From: Cephalotus follicularis
Lineage: Eukaryota > Streptophyta > Magnoliopsida > Oxalidales > Cephalotaceae
Reading direction: 5' to 3'
DNA: 64,000 bases
Assembly: GCA_001972305.1 (NCBI GenBank)
Contig: BDDD01001605.1
Span: 62,001 to 126,000, forward strand
How positions within the stretch are numbered: the stretch's first letter is position 1; every line of letters begins with the position of its first letter. The translations under genes were made by a program, and so were the position numbers. This document shows positions 11,571 to 21,732 of this stretch, in pieces. Under the pieces are notes generated by a model, which was not told where the DNA came from, searched no databases, and saw only the letters and a list, made by a program, of their open reading frames with translations.

Positions 11571-14075
11571 CAACGCGCCCCCGATCCGTGATCCTCAGAC
11601 CGGGTCCTTGCCTCCTCGACACCTTTTCGGGCACGTTCCTCTGCCCTGGCCCTGTCGGCGGCCTCCCTGGAAGTTCCTCTTCTTGCTCTAGCCATGGTTT
11701 TCCTCCTCATGAGGGCCCTTTTCTTCGCCTCGGCCTCTCGCCTCAGCTGCTCGGGGTCCTGCGCCCTGACCTGCTCCCGGGCAGACCTGACGGCATCCAG
11801 AGCTGATTCTCGATTAGCCATCACTGCACAAGAATATGGTAAGAAGGTTAGAAGAATATCCAAAAAAAAAAAGATCCAAGGGAAACCATAATACGGCTCT
11901 CTCCTTGGTTAGTTGCCGTGGACTCAAATCCATCTAGGGCACCCGTGCTCCTTCCTCTCTCATCCCCCACGGCCAAGGACCCAGGTCTGTCTCGGGCACC
12001 CAGGTTCCCTTCAAGCCTAACTCCCATGGGAACCTCCTCAACCACGCCCGGCCTAACCCTATGGCCATAGGCCCTGCTAAGCCCATGACTTTGCAAGTTG
12101 ACCTCAGAGACCACCACCAGCACCTCCTCCGGAGGAAGTGTCAGGAGTTTCCCCAGGTCGGCCTCCTCTTCCTTGGTCAACAACACCTTTTACTAAGCGC
12201 AACTGTGTCCAAGGTGTCAGCCCATGGGCTCAGAGTGAAACCGGGGAGGTTCTTGACCATAAAGTACCTCTCCCTCTAGTTTTTAACTGTCCTGGTGTTC
12301 TCCACCAACAACCTATGGTGACCTGCAAGCGATTTGAAGTAGAAGCCCCGCTTCTTTGGGGAGGAAGTGATGGTATGGAACTCATTAAACAGCCCCACAG
12401 TGGCTGTCACCCTCGCCTTGAGGCACCGAACTAGGAAGCCAATAATGAAATCCCAGGATTGGGCCTGGAGCATCGAGGGATGAACCTTGTAGTGCCTGAG
12501 GATGCTGATGGCGGAGGGAGCCAGGGGAAGCCTTAGCCCATGCACCAGGGCCTCTTGAAACACCATAAAATAGCCCTCCTTGCTCTCTGTAGCCACCCTG
12601 GGGTCAGAGGGGATTTCCAAGTCCAAGATGCCAGGGATAGAGTATTCCCTCACCAGCTCCTCCAGTTTCTTCACACCCATCATGGTCTTTTCAAAATCGG
12701 CCCTAACTACTTGGACCCCAGCCTCCCTGGCCGCCACGTTGGGGTTCCCTGCAGTGGAAGCCTCCACTTCCACCTCCATGTTAACGGGGCGCTCAGCAAT
12801 GGTGACCCCCGGGGACAATCGGGCCACCACTTCGGGGCGCCTGACCAGCCTCCTGGTCTGTTTGGTCATGGCCATGTTGCTTTCAGAGAGAGAGGAAGAT
12901 GAAGACGAAGTGGACATAGAAATCAAGCAAAAGGTAAATGAAAATTAGAGAAAGCTATTCACCTGAAAATTTGGGTAAAGAAGAAAGCTAAGAGGAAGAT
13001 GGTTTTGAAGATTGGAAGAGCAAGGCATTCAAGAAATTATTTGCTTTTAGGGATTATGAAAGCGTAAAGAAGACACCCAAAGTGGGAGAAGAGTATATAA
13101 AGGCCCTAGGAATGCATCCAGACCGTAGATCCTATTTGATCTCAACGGTGGAGATCCTTCTCCCAAAATAGGAGCGGTAAATGAAGAGTTTGAGGGCGGG
13201 CACCTAAGCGTCAGGCGTTTAAAATTCAAAAGTTACGGCACAATGATGAGAATTAATTGAAGAGGTATGGCGCAAAATGACATCTGTCACGTTACATCTT
13301 ATCAACATTTGATGTGGGCTATAAGGTTAGGCTGACACAAGGATTGGGTGAGACTTGTCTACAAGGAGCAAAGCCCCGTTCGAGGCCTCACAAGCCTACT
13401 TTTCCTCTTCCCCTGGTCAGTCCAGGATCAACTCTTCAATGGAGCCCTGCCCGGGTAGCAACTCTCAACTGTGCTCCTTCTCCTCAGCCAAGGCCAGAGA
13501 AGAAGGACCAGGGGGCATATGATATAGGAAAATTCTATTTTAAAGCATAATGCCACGTGCCCCCAGGAGAGGACTACAGGTGTCTTTCCCAGGTCTGGGC
13601 ACGTGGCCAGGCAATCCAAATTTAAACCATTAGCGCGCTGCTATCCTCGGGCGTTGCCAGCCCACGACCAGAGACGTGCGCAGTACCACGTCCAAAAGGG
13701 AAAATGCCACCAAATTCGGCGGAGATCAGGGGAAATGCCCGGGCTCCTCGGGCATTTTCCTTAGGGGCAACCATCAACTCCTATTTCTACACTCAATGGT
13801 TACATTGGAGGTCTATAAATACTAAATCCAACGACTTCAACCAGGTCAGCAATTTTTGTAGTCTAAAGAACCTAGTATTCTCTGTGCAAACACTAACTTG
13901 AGCGTCGGAGTGTCCCCGGGAGAACAACCTCCTGGACCTTCTACCTTTGTGTTCAATTTGTGCAGGGATTCTCAACCAACAAATACCTTTCTCGGACAGA
14001 TTCCAGATTTTTTCATTAACAAATCAAAGCCCTCCACAGTAAGGTACTGTTGAAGGAAGGTTTTCTGCATCAACA
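11571..14075 (+). mobile_element. 3' portion of a Tat-type gypsy element with 3' LTR
   Basis: The order is internal region with an antisense ORF (12276-12926), a polypurine-like tract ending GGACCAGGGGGCA at about 13506-13518, and a 3' LTR at 13520-14075 (TGATATAGG to TGCATCAACA). The same order occurs in the larger element at 26488-47224. Gag and pol are absent, so this is a 5'-truncated fossil. The LTR is about 0.56 kb, shorter than the 0.92-kb LTR of the larger element, so it is either another subfamily or partly lost. Confidence 0.7.
12276..12926 (-). CDS. Antisense Transposase_28-type ORF of a Tat element (fossil)
   Basis: A 216-codon open frame on the strand opposite to the element. 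Its product shares with the ORF at 39452-40477 a block running from DPRV(A/V)TES(K/R)EG through HGLRLPLAPSA and VHPSMLQAQSWDFIIGFLVRC to TVGLFNEFH. This is the conserved core of the plant 'putative gypsy type transposon' family (Pfam Transposase_28), an extra ORF found in some Tat-lineage gypsy elements. Its biochemical role is unknown. The N-terminus is Ser-rich. The downstream coiled-coil part expected in longer relatives lies in other frames towards 11571, so this copy is broken. Confidence 0.65.
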   Translation of the reverse strand: MISMSTSSSSSSLSESNMAMTKQTRRLVRRPEVVARLSPGVTIAERPVNMEVEVEASTAGNPNVAAREAGVQVVRADFEKTMMGVKKLEELVREYSIPGILDLEIPSDPRVATESKEGYFMVFQEALVHGLRLPLAPSAISILRHYKVHPSMLQAQSWDFIIGFLVRCLKARVTATVGLFNEFHTITSSPKKRGFYFKSLAGHHRLLVENTRTVKN

Positions 14076-15018
14076 AAAATAATTACCGGATTGGAACTTC
14101 ATACGATCTGACAAACACTAAAAACTAAAAATTATTTTTGACCCGAGTGGATCAGTGATCTAATCAATCTTACTGGGTCACTAAAAAAAACAATAATAAT
14201 AAATAATTTTTTGAATTAGTGTGTTCGTGAATTTAAAAACCGGTTGGATTGGCCAGTCTAGCATGTTAAAACGGACCCAACCATCTTGACGGGTCGATGA
14301 TCGATCGGGTTTTAAAACTTTGATTAGGCATGGAATTTTCTAACATTGGATTTCAAAATTTAAAGTTATATGATTATATGCTGAGTTTCTAAATTAAACA
14401 CAACAAAAAAAAATATCAATTATACATTTTAAACTCTCTTTTCTTCATTTTTTTTTTCATTTTATCAAATATATCAATTTGTTTCTCTTTCACTATTTTA
14501 TCTTTCCTATCGAACATATGATTGAAAAATAATTAATGTTTTTTTCACTTACTTTTTTTCCCTCTATAATTTTTTAATCCTTACATTTGATTAAAAGAAA
14601 TGATCATCACCATTTTTTATCGTTCTTACCAAACATAACATTAAGGAGAACAAACAAAAAAAGAATAGTAATAGATAAGTCACATAATTAAAGGAAAATT
14701 TACAATATTAAAGGAAAAATTACAATACAAAATGAACCCTAACAGCAAATCACGAAAAAGTCAAGAACAACAAAATGGAAAGAATAGTATAAAAGATATG
14801 TCATGATCTAAATTATTAAAAAAATAACAAGGCAAATGCAACCCAAATAGGAAATACTTCAAATTTCTACCGTAGGAAATATTGTTAAAAGAAAAAATAT
14901 GTAAAAATCTAAATAAAGAAAAAATCACCATAGTACCAGGATATAGATTGTTGACAACCTTTATTTTGGCCTTAGACTTTGTATTTCCTACCTTTTTTTT
15001 TACTAAGTGATCGAGTCC
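14076..15018. other. AT-rich intergenic DNA
   Basis: No gene recognised. Poly-A/T runs predominate. A segment at about 14140-14330 contains scattered GGGTC/GACCC words and AACCGGTTGG, perhaps a degenerate repeat, but no terminal repeats could be defined. Confidence 0.6.
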
Positions 15019-15025
15019 TATAAAA
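15019..15025 (+). promoter_or_regulatory. TATA box of the multi-CLE gene
   Basis: TATAAAA lies 38 bp upstream of the first ATG at 15057. At the usual TATA-to-start spacing of about 30-35 bp the transcript would begin near 15050, leaving a leader of only a few bases. This raises the possibility that in-frame Met3 (15063) or Met9 (15081) is used; all three leave a hydrophobic leader. Confidence 0.5.
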
Positions 15026-15056
15026 GGAACATATACTCTCTCATTGTTTTCACACA

Positions 15057-15551
15057 ATGGCAATGCTAAATTTATTCTCCATGTTGCTCTTACTCAACTT
15101 GTCTATACTTTGTCCAACTTCTAAAGCGAGCTCTCGCAACTTTTTCATTGCCAATGATGATATTGCTACACAATATCTTTATGATGTTAGAGCTGATAAA
15201 GCAAAATTAATACCTCCTAGTGGACCACATCCTATTCACAATCTAACACCACCTCCCAAAAAAATTCAACAAGATCAAATACCACCTTTTTACGGGTTTG
15301 GAGTCGATCATGACGTACCTTCCGGACCAAATCCTATTCACCATTCAACACCACCTCCCGGGAAATTTCAACAAGATCAAAGACACTTTTTTCATGGTGT
15401 TATAATTGATCATGAAGTACCTGCCAGACCAAATCATATTCAGCATCACGCACCACCTCCTGAAAAATTTCAACAAGATCAAAAACTACTTTTTGATGGT
15501 GTTACAATTGATCATGAAGTACCCGCGCGGATCAAATCCTATTCACCATGA
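15057..15551 (+). CDS. Secreted precursor with tandem CLE-like peptide modules
   Basis: The 164-residue product has an N-terminal signal peptide (hydrophobic core about residues 4-19, likely cleavage after SKA at 22-24). A 34-residue repeat follows, of pattern DHEVPxxPNPIHHxxPPPxKFQQDQxxxFxGV. Each repeat holds a CLE-like 12-mer: module 1 at residues 51-62 (LIPPSGPHPIHN, 15207-15242), module 2 at 85-96 (HDVPSGPNPIHH, 15309-15344), module 3 at 119-130 (HEVPARPNHIQH, 15411-15446) and a fourth start at 153 (HEVPAR). Module 2 is very close to the TDIF/CLE41-type peptide HEVPSGPNPISN; CLE peptides act outside the cell on LRR receptor kinases. Compared with module 2 DNA, module 4 has one extra base in its GGA-CCA region. 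This shifts the frame and ends the protein at 15551, although repeat-like DNA continues to about 15624. No introns are apparent. Multi-CLE precursors are known in a few plants. Alternative: a proline-rich secreted protein with chance CLE similarity, unlikely given the exact VPSGPNP core. Confidence 0.78.
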   Translation: MAMLNLFSMLLLLNLSILCPTSKASSRNFFIANDDIATQYLYDVRADKAKLIPPSGPHPIHNLTPPPKKIQQDQIPPFYGFGVDHDVPSGPNPIHHSTPPPGKFQQDQRHFFHGVIIDHEVPARPNHIQHHAPPPEKFQQDQKLLFDGVTIDHEVPARIKSYSP

Positions 15552-15624
15552 TGCACCACCCTCGTAATTTCAACAAGATCAAAAGTTATATTTTCATAGT
15601 GTTCGAGAATTTGGTACATCTTAA
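15552..15624 (+). pseudogene. Decayed fourth CLE-type repeat
   Basis: In the +1 frame relative to the upstream gene, the DNA from about 15529 reads SNPIHHDAPPS then a stop. Beyond it comes a QQDQKLYFHSV-like stretch matching the KFQQDQxxxFxGV tail of modules 2 and 3. The frame is interrupted both by the one-base shift inside module 4 and by the stop after APPS. This is either a dying repeat or 3' untranslated sequence. Confidence 0.6.
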
Positions 15625-17283
15625 TGATGAATGATAACAAAAGTTGTAATCTTATTAAGCACGTGCTTTAATAAATAAGTTGTTTTCCAATAATGTACCT
15701 ACTCTTTGAAACCTAAAGAAATTATGGTAAACTGATTGTTATTGACTTAGATATTTAACTTGCAATGTCAATAGATCTTTTATTAGGAAGAATAAAAGAC
15801 GTCTCATGTGGAGGAATTTAGGATCTCTATATATGAAATCCCAAGTTTGAACATACATTTTTTTTTGTGGTCATATATTGAATTCCTGTTTAGCTTTTTT
15901 AATAGTTAGAATATAAGAAGTCATACATATGGATGATTAAGTTTTAACACATATTCACAAAGTACTTAGATTCAAATAATTTCTTATTATTCATGTTTTT
16001 TTTATGTATTAACTAGTTATTATATGTTTGGGTATATATGCTCATGCTTGTAAAAAAATTGCGACATTATTTAGCAGGCCTTCATAGATATAAGGGAGAT
16101 TCATAATTGCAGTTGAGAGGAAATTGTGATTATTGACCTGTATGAATAGGTTTAACCTTATAGTCCAACATTGCTTCCAATTACGTACAATTTTTATCTG
16201 TTATTTAATTAAGGCTTTAGTCATATATTTTTAGATTGTATAAAATATTAATCATAAGTGAGATGACATATCACAAATAAATTATAAAAATTTTATTGAT
16301 ATTTTTTATTAAAAGTATTAATAGTATTTAAAATATTAATGGTGTTTAAAAAAAATTAATATATTAATAACAATACACTTGCGATATGATATTACTTATG
16401 GTTGATAACATTACTCTTTTATATTTTATTACATATTGTATTATCAACAATTGTTTGTTTAATTTATTGTTGCCATTGATTTTAAAATTCATGATTATAT
16501 ATCCTTATAGTCATAGGCTCAACACCAAACTCGGGTTTGGGTTCAATAATATCAATGTCCAGTCGAGTTTGAGCATTGAAATGTTTAGTTCGGTTCGATT
16601 CATTTGCAGTTTTATTGGTGACCTAAATCATCTTAATATCTATCTTGGATTCAAATCCATATATTCACGATATGATAATTTTTAACGTTTTATTGTAACA
16701 AGTTTTTATGAATCTCGCGTGTGATGGTTACTCATCTCACCTGTGTGATAATTACTCCTCTTATGAGTCGTATTGTGACGGGCACTCCCTACTTCCATCT
16801 CTCGCTAATAATAATCTACTAACACATCTTTCAGCTATCAAAAAGCTAATGTGAAGTAAAAGAAGAAAGGGTTGTGGACATTGGAAGCTAAACAACACAC
16901 CTTTTTCCCTATCGAGAAAATCGCTTTCTCAGTAGGAAGAGCAGCTTCTAATTTCGAATGTTCGTTTACTTTTAAACATCAAGTTCACGCGCGTATCATA
17001 AAAAAACTTGGAAGCTTGTCTTATTAGACACCTAGGTCATTTTAGTTTGGTCAAAGAGAGTTAAGTCTTTTGACCAACTAACAAATTTAAATTTTAAACA
17101 CTGAAGTCATTCCATTATATAAGTAGCCGTTAATATTATCATTAGTATGATTCACCAAAATTTTAAAATAAAAAGTGATTTTAATATCCAAAAATACCCA
17201 AAAAAAAATGAAGTAAAGTGATTTAAAATAGCAAAAAAAAATGTGATTTTATTTTGATCACTAAAATCACTTTTTATTAAAAA
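15625..17283. other. AT-rich intergenic DNA with small repeat remnants
   Basis: No convincing gene. At about 16510-16610 a stretch with CTCAACACCAAACTCGGGTTTG, GTTCGGTTCGATTCATTTGCAG resembles the ends of the hAT element at 961-5897 and may be a related relic. At about 17025-17125 there is a sequence (AACAAATTTAAATTTTAAACA) whose inverted relative occurs at 47808-47885. The open frame at 16386-16685 is low-complexity and rejected. Confidence 0.5.
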
Positions 17284-18089
17284 AAAAATGAAGGCTAAAA
17301 TGTATGTTTGGTAGCTGAATTCTCATTAAATTTGTAATTAGGTACTTGAACTTCAATTTTGTTCAATTAGGTCACTGAAATTCAAAATCGCGTTCAATTG
17401 ACTATCTGTCGTCACCATATCATAACGGTCACTAACGAAAAGAAAATGTGGCAAGTGACGTGGATTAAACAACCCTCCCCACCTTGTCGTATTCTTCACC
17501 TAAACCCAAATTCAAAACCCAAACAATCCTAATTCTCTAAACACCAAATCATTAACACAACGATTAAAGCACTTATTCAACCACAGATTCAAAGCACGAA
17601 ACTCTAACCTTACATAATTTGATTCGACAAATTCAAATTAGAAAACTCAAATCTGTAAACATGTCATCGCAACTATGGTTACGAAATTAGAAGATTCAAA
17701 GAGGTGATTATCTTTCTAGTCACAGACAATGGCGTATATTATTTCTTTGTCTTCGAAATCCTTCCCTCGCGTGATTTCTACCATGTTTTCTTGTTCCAAA
17801 TTTTGTTTTCTTTTTGTACTTTAAATATGCCATTGTCCAAATAAAATGTTACAATAATATATGTTTTTTTTGTCTTGTAGTTAGTATAGGAGACTCGCCA
17901 CTTTGGTTGAATCAAAAGGTTGAACCCTTGTTAGGTTACTGGTACCTTTTTTTTTGTTTCTTTTTTGTTCTTTTAATGTCTTCACAATATCATATGTAGG
18001 TTTATTACTTTTTTGACATTATCGTCCCATTACGATACTTACTTGAATTTTTTAATTTTTGTAGTGTATTGACACACAATGTGCAATAG

Positions 18090-21000
18090 TGGAAGAGTGA
18101 CACTGGTGTTTTTCCGAGGGGGAATTTTGTGGGCATGCCAAACATTAGGTATGTCAATTGTTTACAGAGTGAAGTGCGACATTTTGATGTTGATCATATA
18201 GCTTATTTTGAATTGGTTGCAATTGCTAAGGATTTAGGATATCATAATTTAGTGAGAATGTTTTATAGGGTACCTGACATGTCTCTGAAGGAAGGTTTAA
18301 GACTAATAGTTGATGACAAAAGCACTAACAAGATGCTTAATTTGTTAGTTATAACCCATAAGATAGAGATTTACTTTGAACATGGAGTTGATATACCTGA
18401 AATAATCCCTGAACCACACAATAAGGGTAGTAATGAAGACATAAATGATGATGGGAATTTAAGTGGGAAAGGGAATAGGAATTCTAATGAGGCTTATGAT
18501 GCTGAGAATAGTGATGACAATGAGGTCAGCAGTGATGGGGATGAGGTCCCAGTTGATATGGAGTTTTCAAGTGATTTTGATGGGGATGAAGAAGATGGTA
18601 AGAATTTTGCTGAAGATAACATTGAAAAAGATCTTAGGGCTTATTCAGTAAGCAGTGATTCAGAAGATATAGATTTTGAACCAGTGGGAAAGGGTGGTAG
18701 TAGTAACAGGGAGTCGGGTGCTGAAAGTGAATATTTTGACTCTGATGGCTTAGACAGTTATAGTGAGGATAGTGAGGATGGTGAACTTGTAAGAAGGAAG
18801 AGTTAATTTCCATCTTACTGTGCTGATGACAAGGTTCCATACTTTAAGGTTGGTATGCTCTTTGATAGTGTGAAACAATTTAGACAAGCCATCACAAAAT
18901 ATTCTGTGGCTAGAAGAGTTGAAATAAGCATGCCAATTAATGACTCAAAGAGGGTTCAAGCCAAATGTGTAAAAGGTTGTCCCTGGTATATATATGCAAG
19001 CATGGAGAGGAATGATCAATCATTTAAAGTGAAGACTTATCACAGCGAGCACAAGTGCAGGCACAAATTCAAAAACAAGACAGTCACAGCAAGATTCATT
19101 GTTGCTGAATTCAAAGACATGATAATAACTTCACCAAAATGCAAATTATTGAAAATCAAATAATGGCGCAAGAAAGAATTTAAAGTGAATGTTGGCATTA
19201 GTAAGTGCATGAGGGCTAAAGGCATAATAATTAAAGAGATGGAAGGAAATCACAAGGAACAGTTTGCCATGTTAAGGGATTATGGGGAGGAATTGTTGAG
19301 GACTAACCCTGAGAGTATAGTAAGAATAAAAACTGAGATGATTGGGGGAGATGATGGGCCATTGCTGTTCAAAAGAATGTATGTATGTTTTGATGCTTGT
19401 AAAAAGGGGTGGTTGGCTGGGTGTAGACCTATCATTGGTATGGATGGGTGTTTCTTAAAGGGACTATGTAAGGGTGAGCTGTTAACAGCAATTAGGAGAG
19501 ATGGAAACAACCAGATGTTTCCAATAGCATAGGCTGTAGTGGAGGTGGAGTGCACGGATTCTTAGCGTTGGTTCATTCAGTTACTGATGGATGATATTGG
19601 GACAACTAATGGTTATGGCCTGACTATAATATCTGACCAGACAAAGGTATTAAATCCTAAACCGGTAACATATTATGCTTCCATTATTCATTCTATTACA
19701 TATCTGTTTTCTGAGTTGTTGATTTGTTTTTTTTTTCTTTTTCTGTCCTTGTTTATAGGGATTACAGCAAGTACTTGCTGAGCTCACTCCACATTTGGAG
19801 CACAGGATGTGTGCAAGACATATTTACCACAATTGGTGCAAGAAACATGCTAGTAGAGAACTAAAGAAGCTATTTTGGATTGTTGCAAAGTCTACAAATG
19901 TTCCATAATTTGAGGATAACATGAAGATTATTAAGGGCATGAACAAGGGGGATCCACGTGATGACATGATGAAACTAAATTCGAGGCATTGGTGCAAGGC
20001 ATACTTCAGCACTCAACCAAAATTTGATATCATAGATAACAACTTGGCTGAGACTTTTAATGGATGGATCCTCCAAGCTAGGACAAAGGCCATTGTGTCA
20101 ATGCTTGAAGACATAAGGGTTGCAATTATGAGGAGAATTCATGAGAAGAAGATATATGTTAACAAATAGAGTGGGGACATGTCACCAAGAATCATGGAAA
20201 AATTAAATAACAACAAAAAAGTGGCTGACAATTGCAGCTTAGATTGGAATGGGGAGTTGGGGTATGAAGTGGTTCATGGGGTTGATAGGCATAGTGTCAT
20301 TCTACATGAAAGGAGTTGCTCCTGCAAATAGTGTGATCTGGTTGGAATACCTTGTCCACATGCAATTTGTGTGCTGAACTCAGACGAGAAAGCACCTGAA
20401 GACTATGTAGCCCATTGGTACAAAAAGGAGTTATACTTGAATGCCTACATATACCCAATCCAGCCAGTTAAAAGCTCAAAATTTTGGCCAAAGACAGGAT
20501 TGGACCCAATTCTGCCACCACCATTCAAGAAAATGCCTGGAAGGCCAAAATTGTGTAGAAGGAAAGATCCACTTGATCCAAAGAAGCAAAGGGTGGGAAA
20601 GCTAGTCAGGACTGGAAGAAGGATGACTTGTACAGTTTGTGGATCTCAAGGACGTAACAAAAGAGGGTGTTCTATAGTAAGTATTTTATATATATTACCA
20701 TAATTTATTATCTTTCAACTACTTTATAATTACTGTGTGTTTTAATTATGGATGAACATGTGACTGGACAAACAGACCAAGTGAATCCTATAGACAATGA
20801 AAAAATGCAAAGAACAAAAGCTAAAGAAAAACAGGATAAAAATGATAAGAAATTGAAGGATAAGCAAGAGAGAGAACAGAAAAAGGCTAGGGAGAAGATG
20901 GAGAAACAACAGCAGAGGGCCAGGGAGAAGCATGAGATGGAGGAGGTGAGGAGGGCAACAACTTGTTGGAAAAGGTAGAGAGGTCTAGGGATATACACTG

Positions 21001-21171
21001 ACATTGATAATGGAGTGCAAATTCTCAATGTAAGTTTCATCTGAACATTCATGATATGAAATAATGTGCCCAAAGATGACTTATAATATTTTCTGTCACA
21101 TGTAGCCTGGTACAAAGCATGCAAGATTCATTTCACCTGGGGACAACAACATGGGGCAGAGGAAGAGTTGA
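18090..21171 (+). pseudogene. MULE transposase (MuDR family), decayed
   Basis: Domains in order are: a plant MuDR N-terminal PB1-like region (18105-18410, FPRGNFVGMPNIRYVN...); an Asp/Glu-rich linker to 18800; the Mutator DNA-binding domain (18855-19090, with CVKGCPWYIYAS and HSEHKCRHKFKNKT); the MULE catalytic domain (19390-19910, with MDGCFLKG, ISDQTKG and CARHIYHNWCKKH); a SWIM zinc finger (about 20290-20370, CSCK...CPHA); a CCHC-like knuckle (CTVCGSQGRNKRGC, expected His is Arg); and a Lys/Glu-rich coiled coil (20760-20975). An intron at 19647-19758 joins ACAAAG to GGATTACAG; further introns probably lie at 20680-20748 and about 21030-21106. In-frame stops occur at 18804, 19161, 19530, 19563, 19907, 20167 and 20330. 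Four of these are TAG where the family has Trp (FPIA*AVVE, DS*RWF, NK*SGD, SCK*CDL). No frameshift is evident in the domain core. The original start is unclear because an in-frame stop precedes the PB1 region. Confidence 0.85.
19647..19758 (+). other. Intron in the MULE transposase
   Basis: Donor ACAAAG|GTATTAAA and acceptor TTTATAG|GGATTA restore the family motif ISDQTKGLQ across the junction. A poly-T tract precedes the acceptor. Confidence 0.8.
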
Positions 21172-21727
21172 AGGAACCAGCAAGAGAGGGTTGAAAGCAG
21201 CAACCATGACCAAATGCAGTCCAATGTAACCCAAGGCAGCCACTGCTGAAGACTTGATGTATACTTTGTGCAGCTAAAATTATACTTTGTGCAGCCACTT
21301 TCAGTGATGTTGTTACAAATATTATACTTTGTGCAGCTAGTATCAGTGATGTTGTGACTGATCTTATTTTGATTAATGTATAGCTGCTTCATACTTTGTG
21401 CAGTTAAAATTATATTTTGTCAACTACTACTATTTCCTTTTGTTATTGACAGATCATATTTTGTTAGCTATTACATCACTGATCAATCTAGTCTTGACTT
21501 TCATTGTGGACATGTGTTTATTCATTATGGCTTAATTATCATTAATTTGTCCTCTTTCATTGTGTACTATACATCCTAATTCAAGTCAAAAGTTATTTTG
21601 TACAAGTTAAAATAGCTTGTTCTAGTAAATGCATTATAATTGACATACGTTTCATAATCACATTGACAGCATTCACAATCACATTAACATCCTCACAATC
21701 TCCAACTATGTCCTAATATTCACATTC
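21172..21727. repeat. Short tandem repeats downstream of the MULE transposase
   Basis: ATACTTTGTGCAGCTAAAATTAT and variants recur at about 21260, 21283, 21329 and 21390, interleaved with TCAGTGATGTTGTGAC. This gives a small irregular array at 21255-21420. The remainder is AT-rich MULE interior with no gene. Confidence 0.6.
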
Positions 21728-21732
21728 ATATT

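Noticed and set aside
11387-11863. 158-codon minus-strand frame with Arg/Ala-rich coiled coil
   Set aside because: Spans the junction of two fossil elements; part LTR, part Tat antisense region, so not a real unit.
16386-16685. 99-codon open frame after the CLE gene
   Set aside because: AT-rich, low-complexity hydrophobic product with no motif; overlaps a hAT-like relic.
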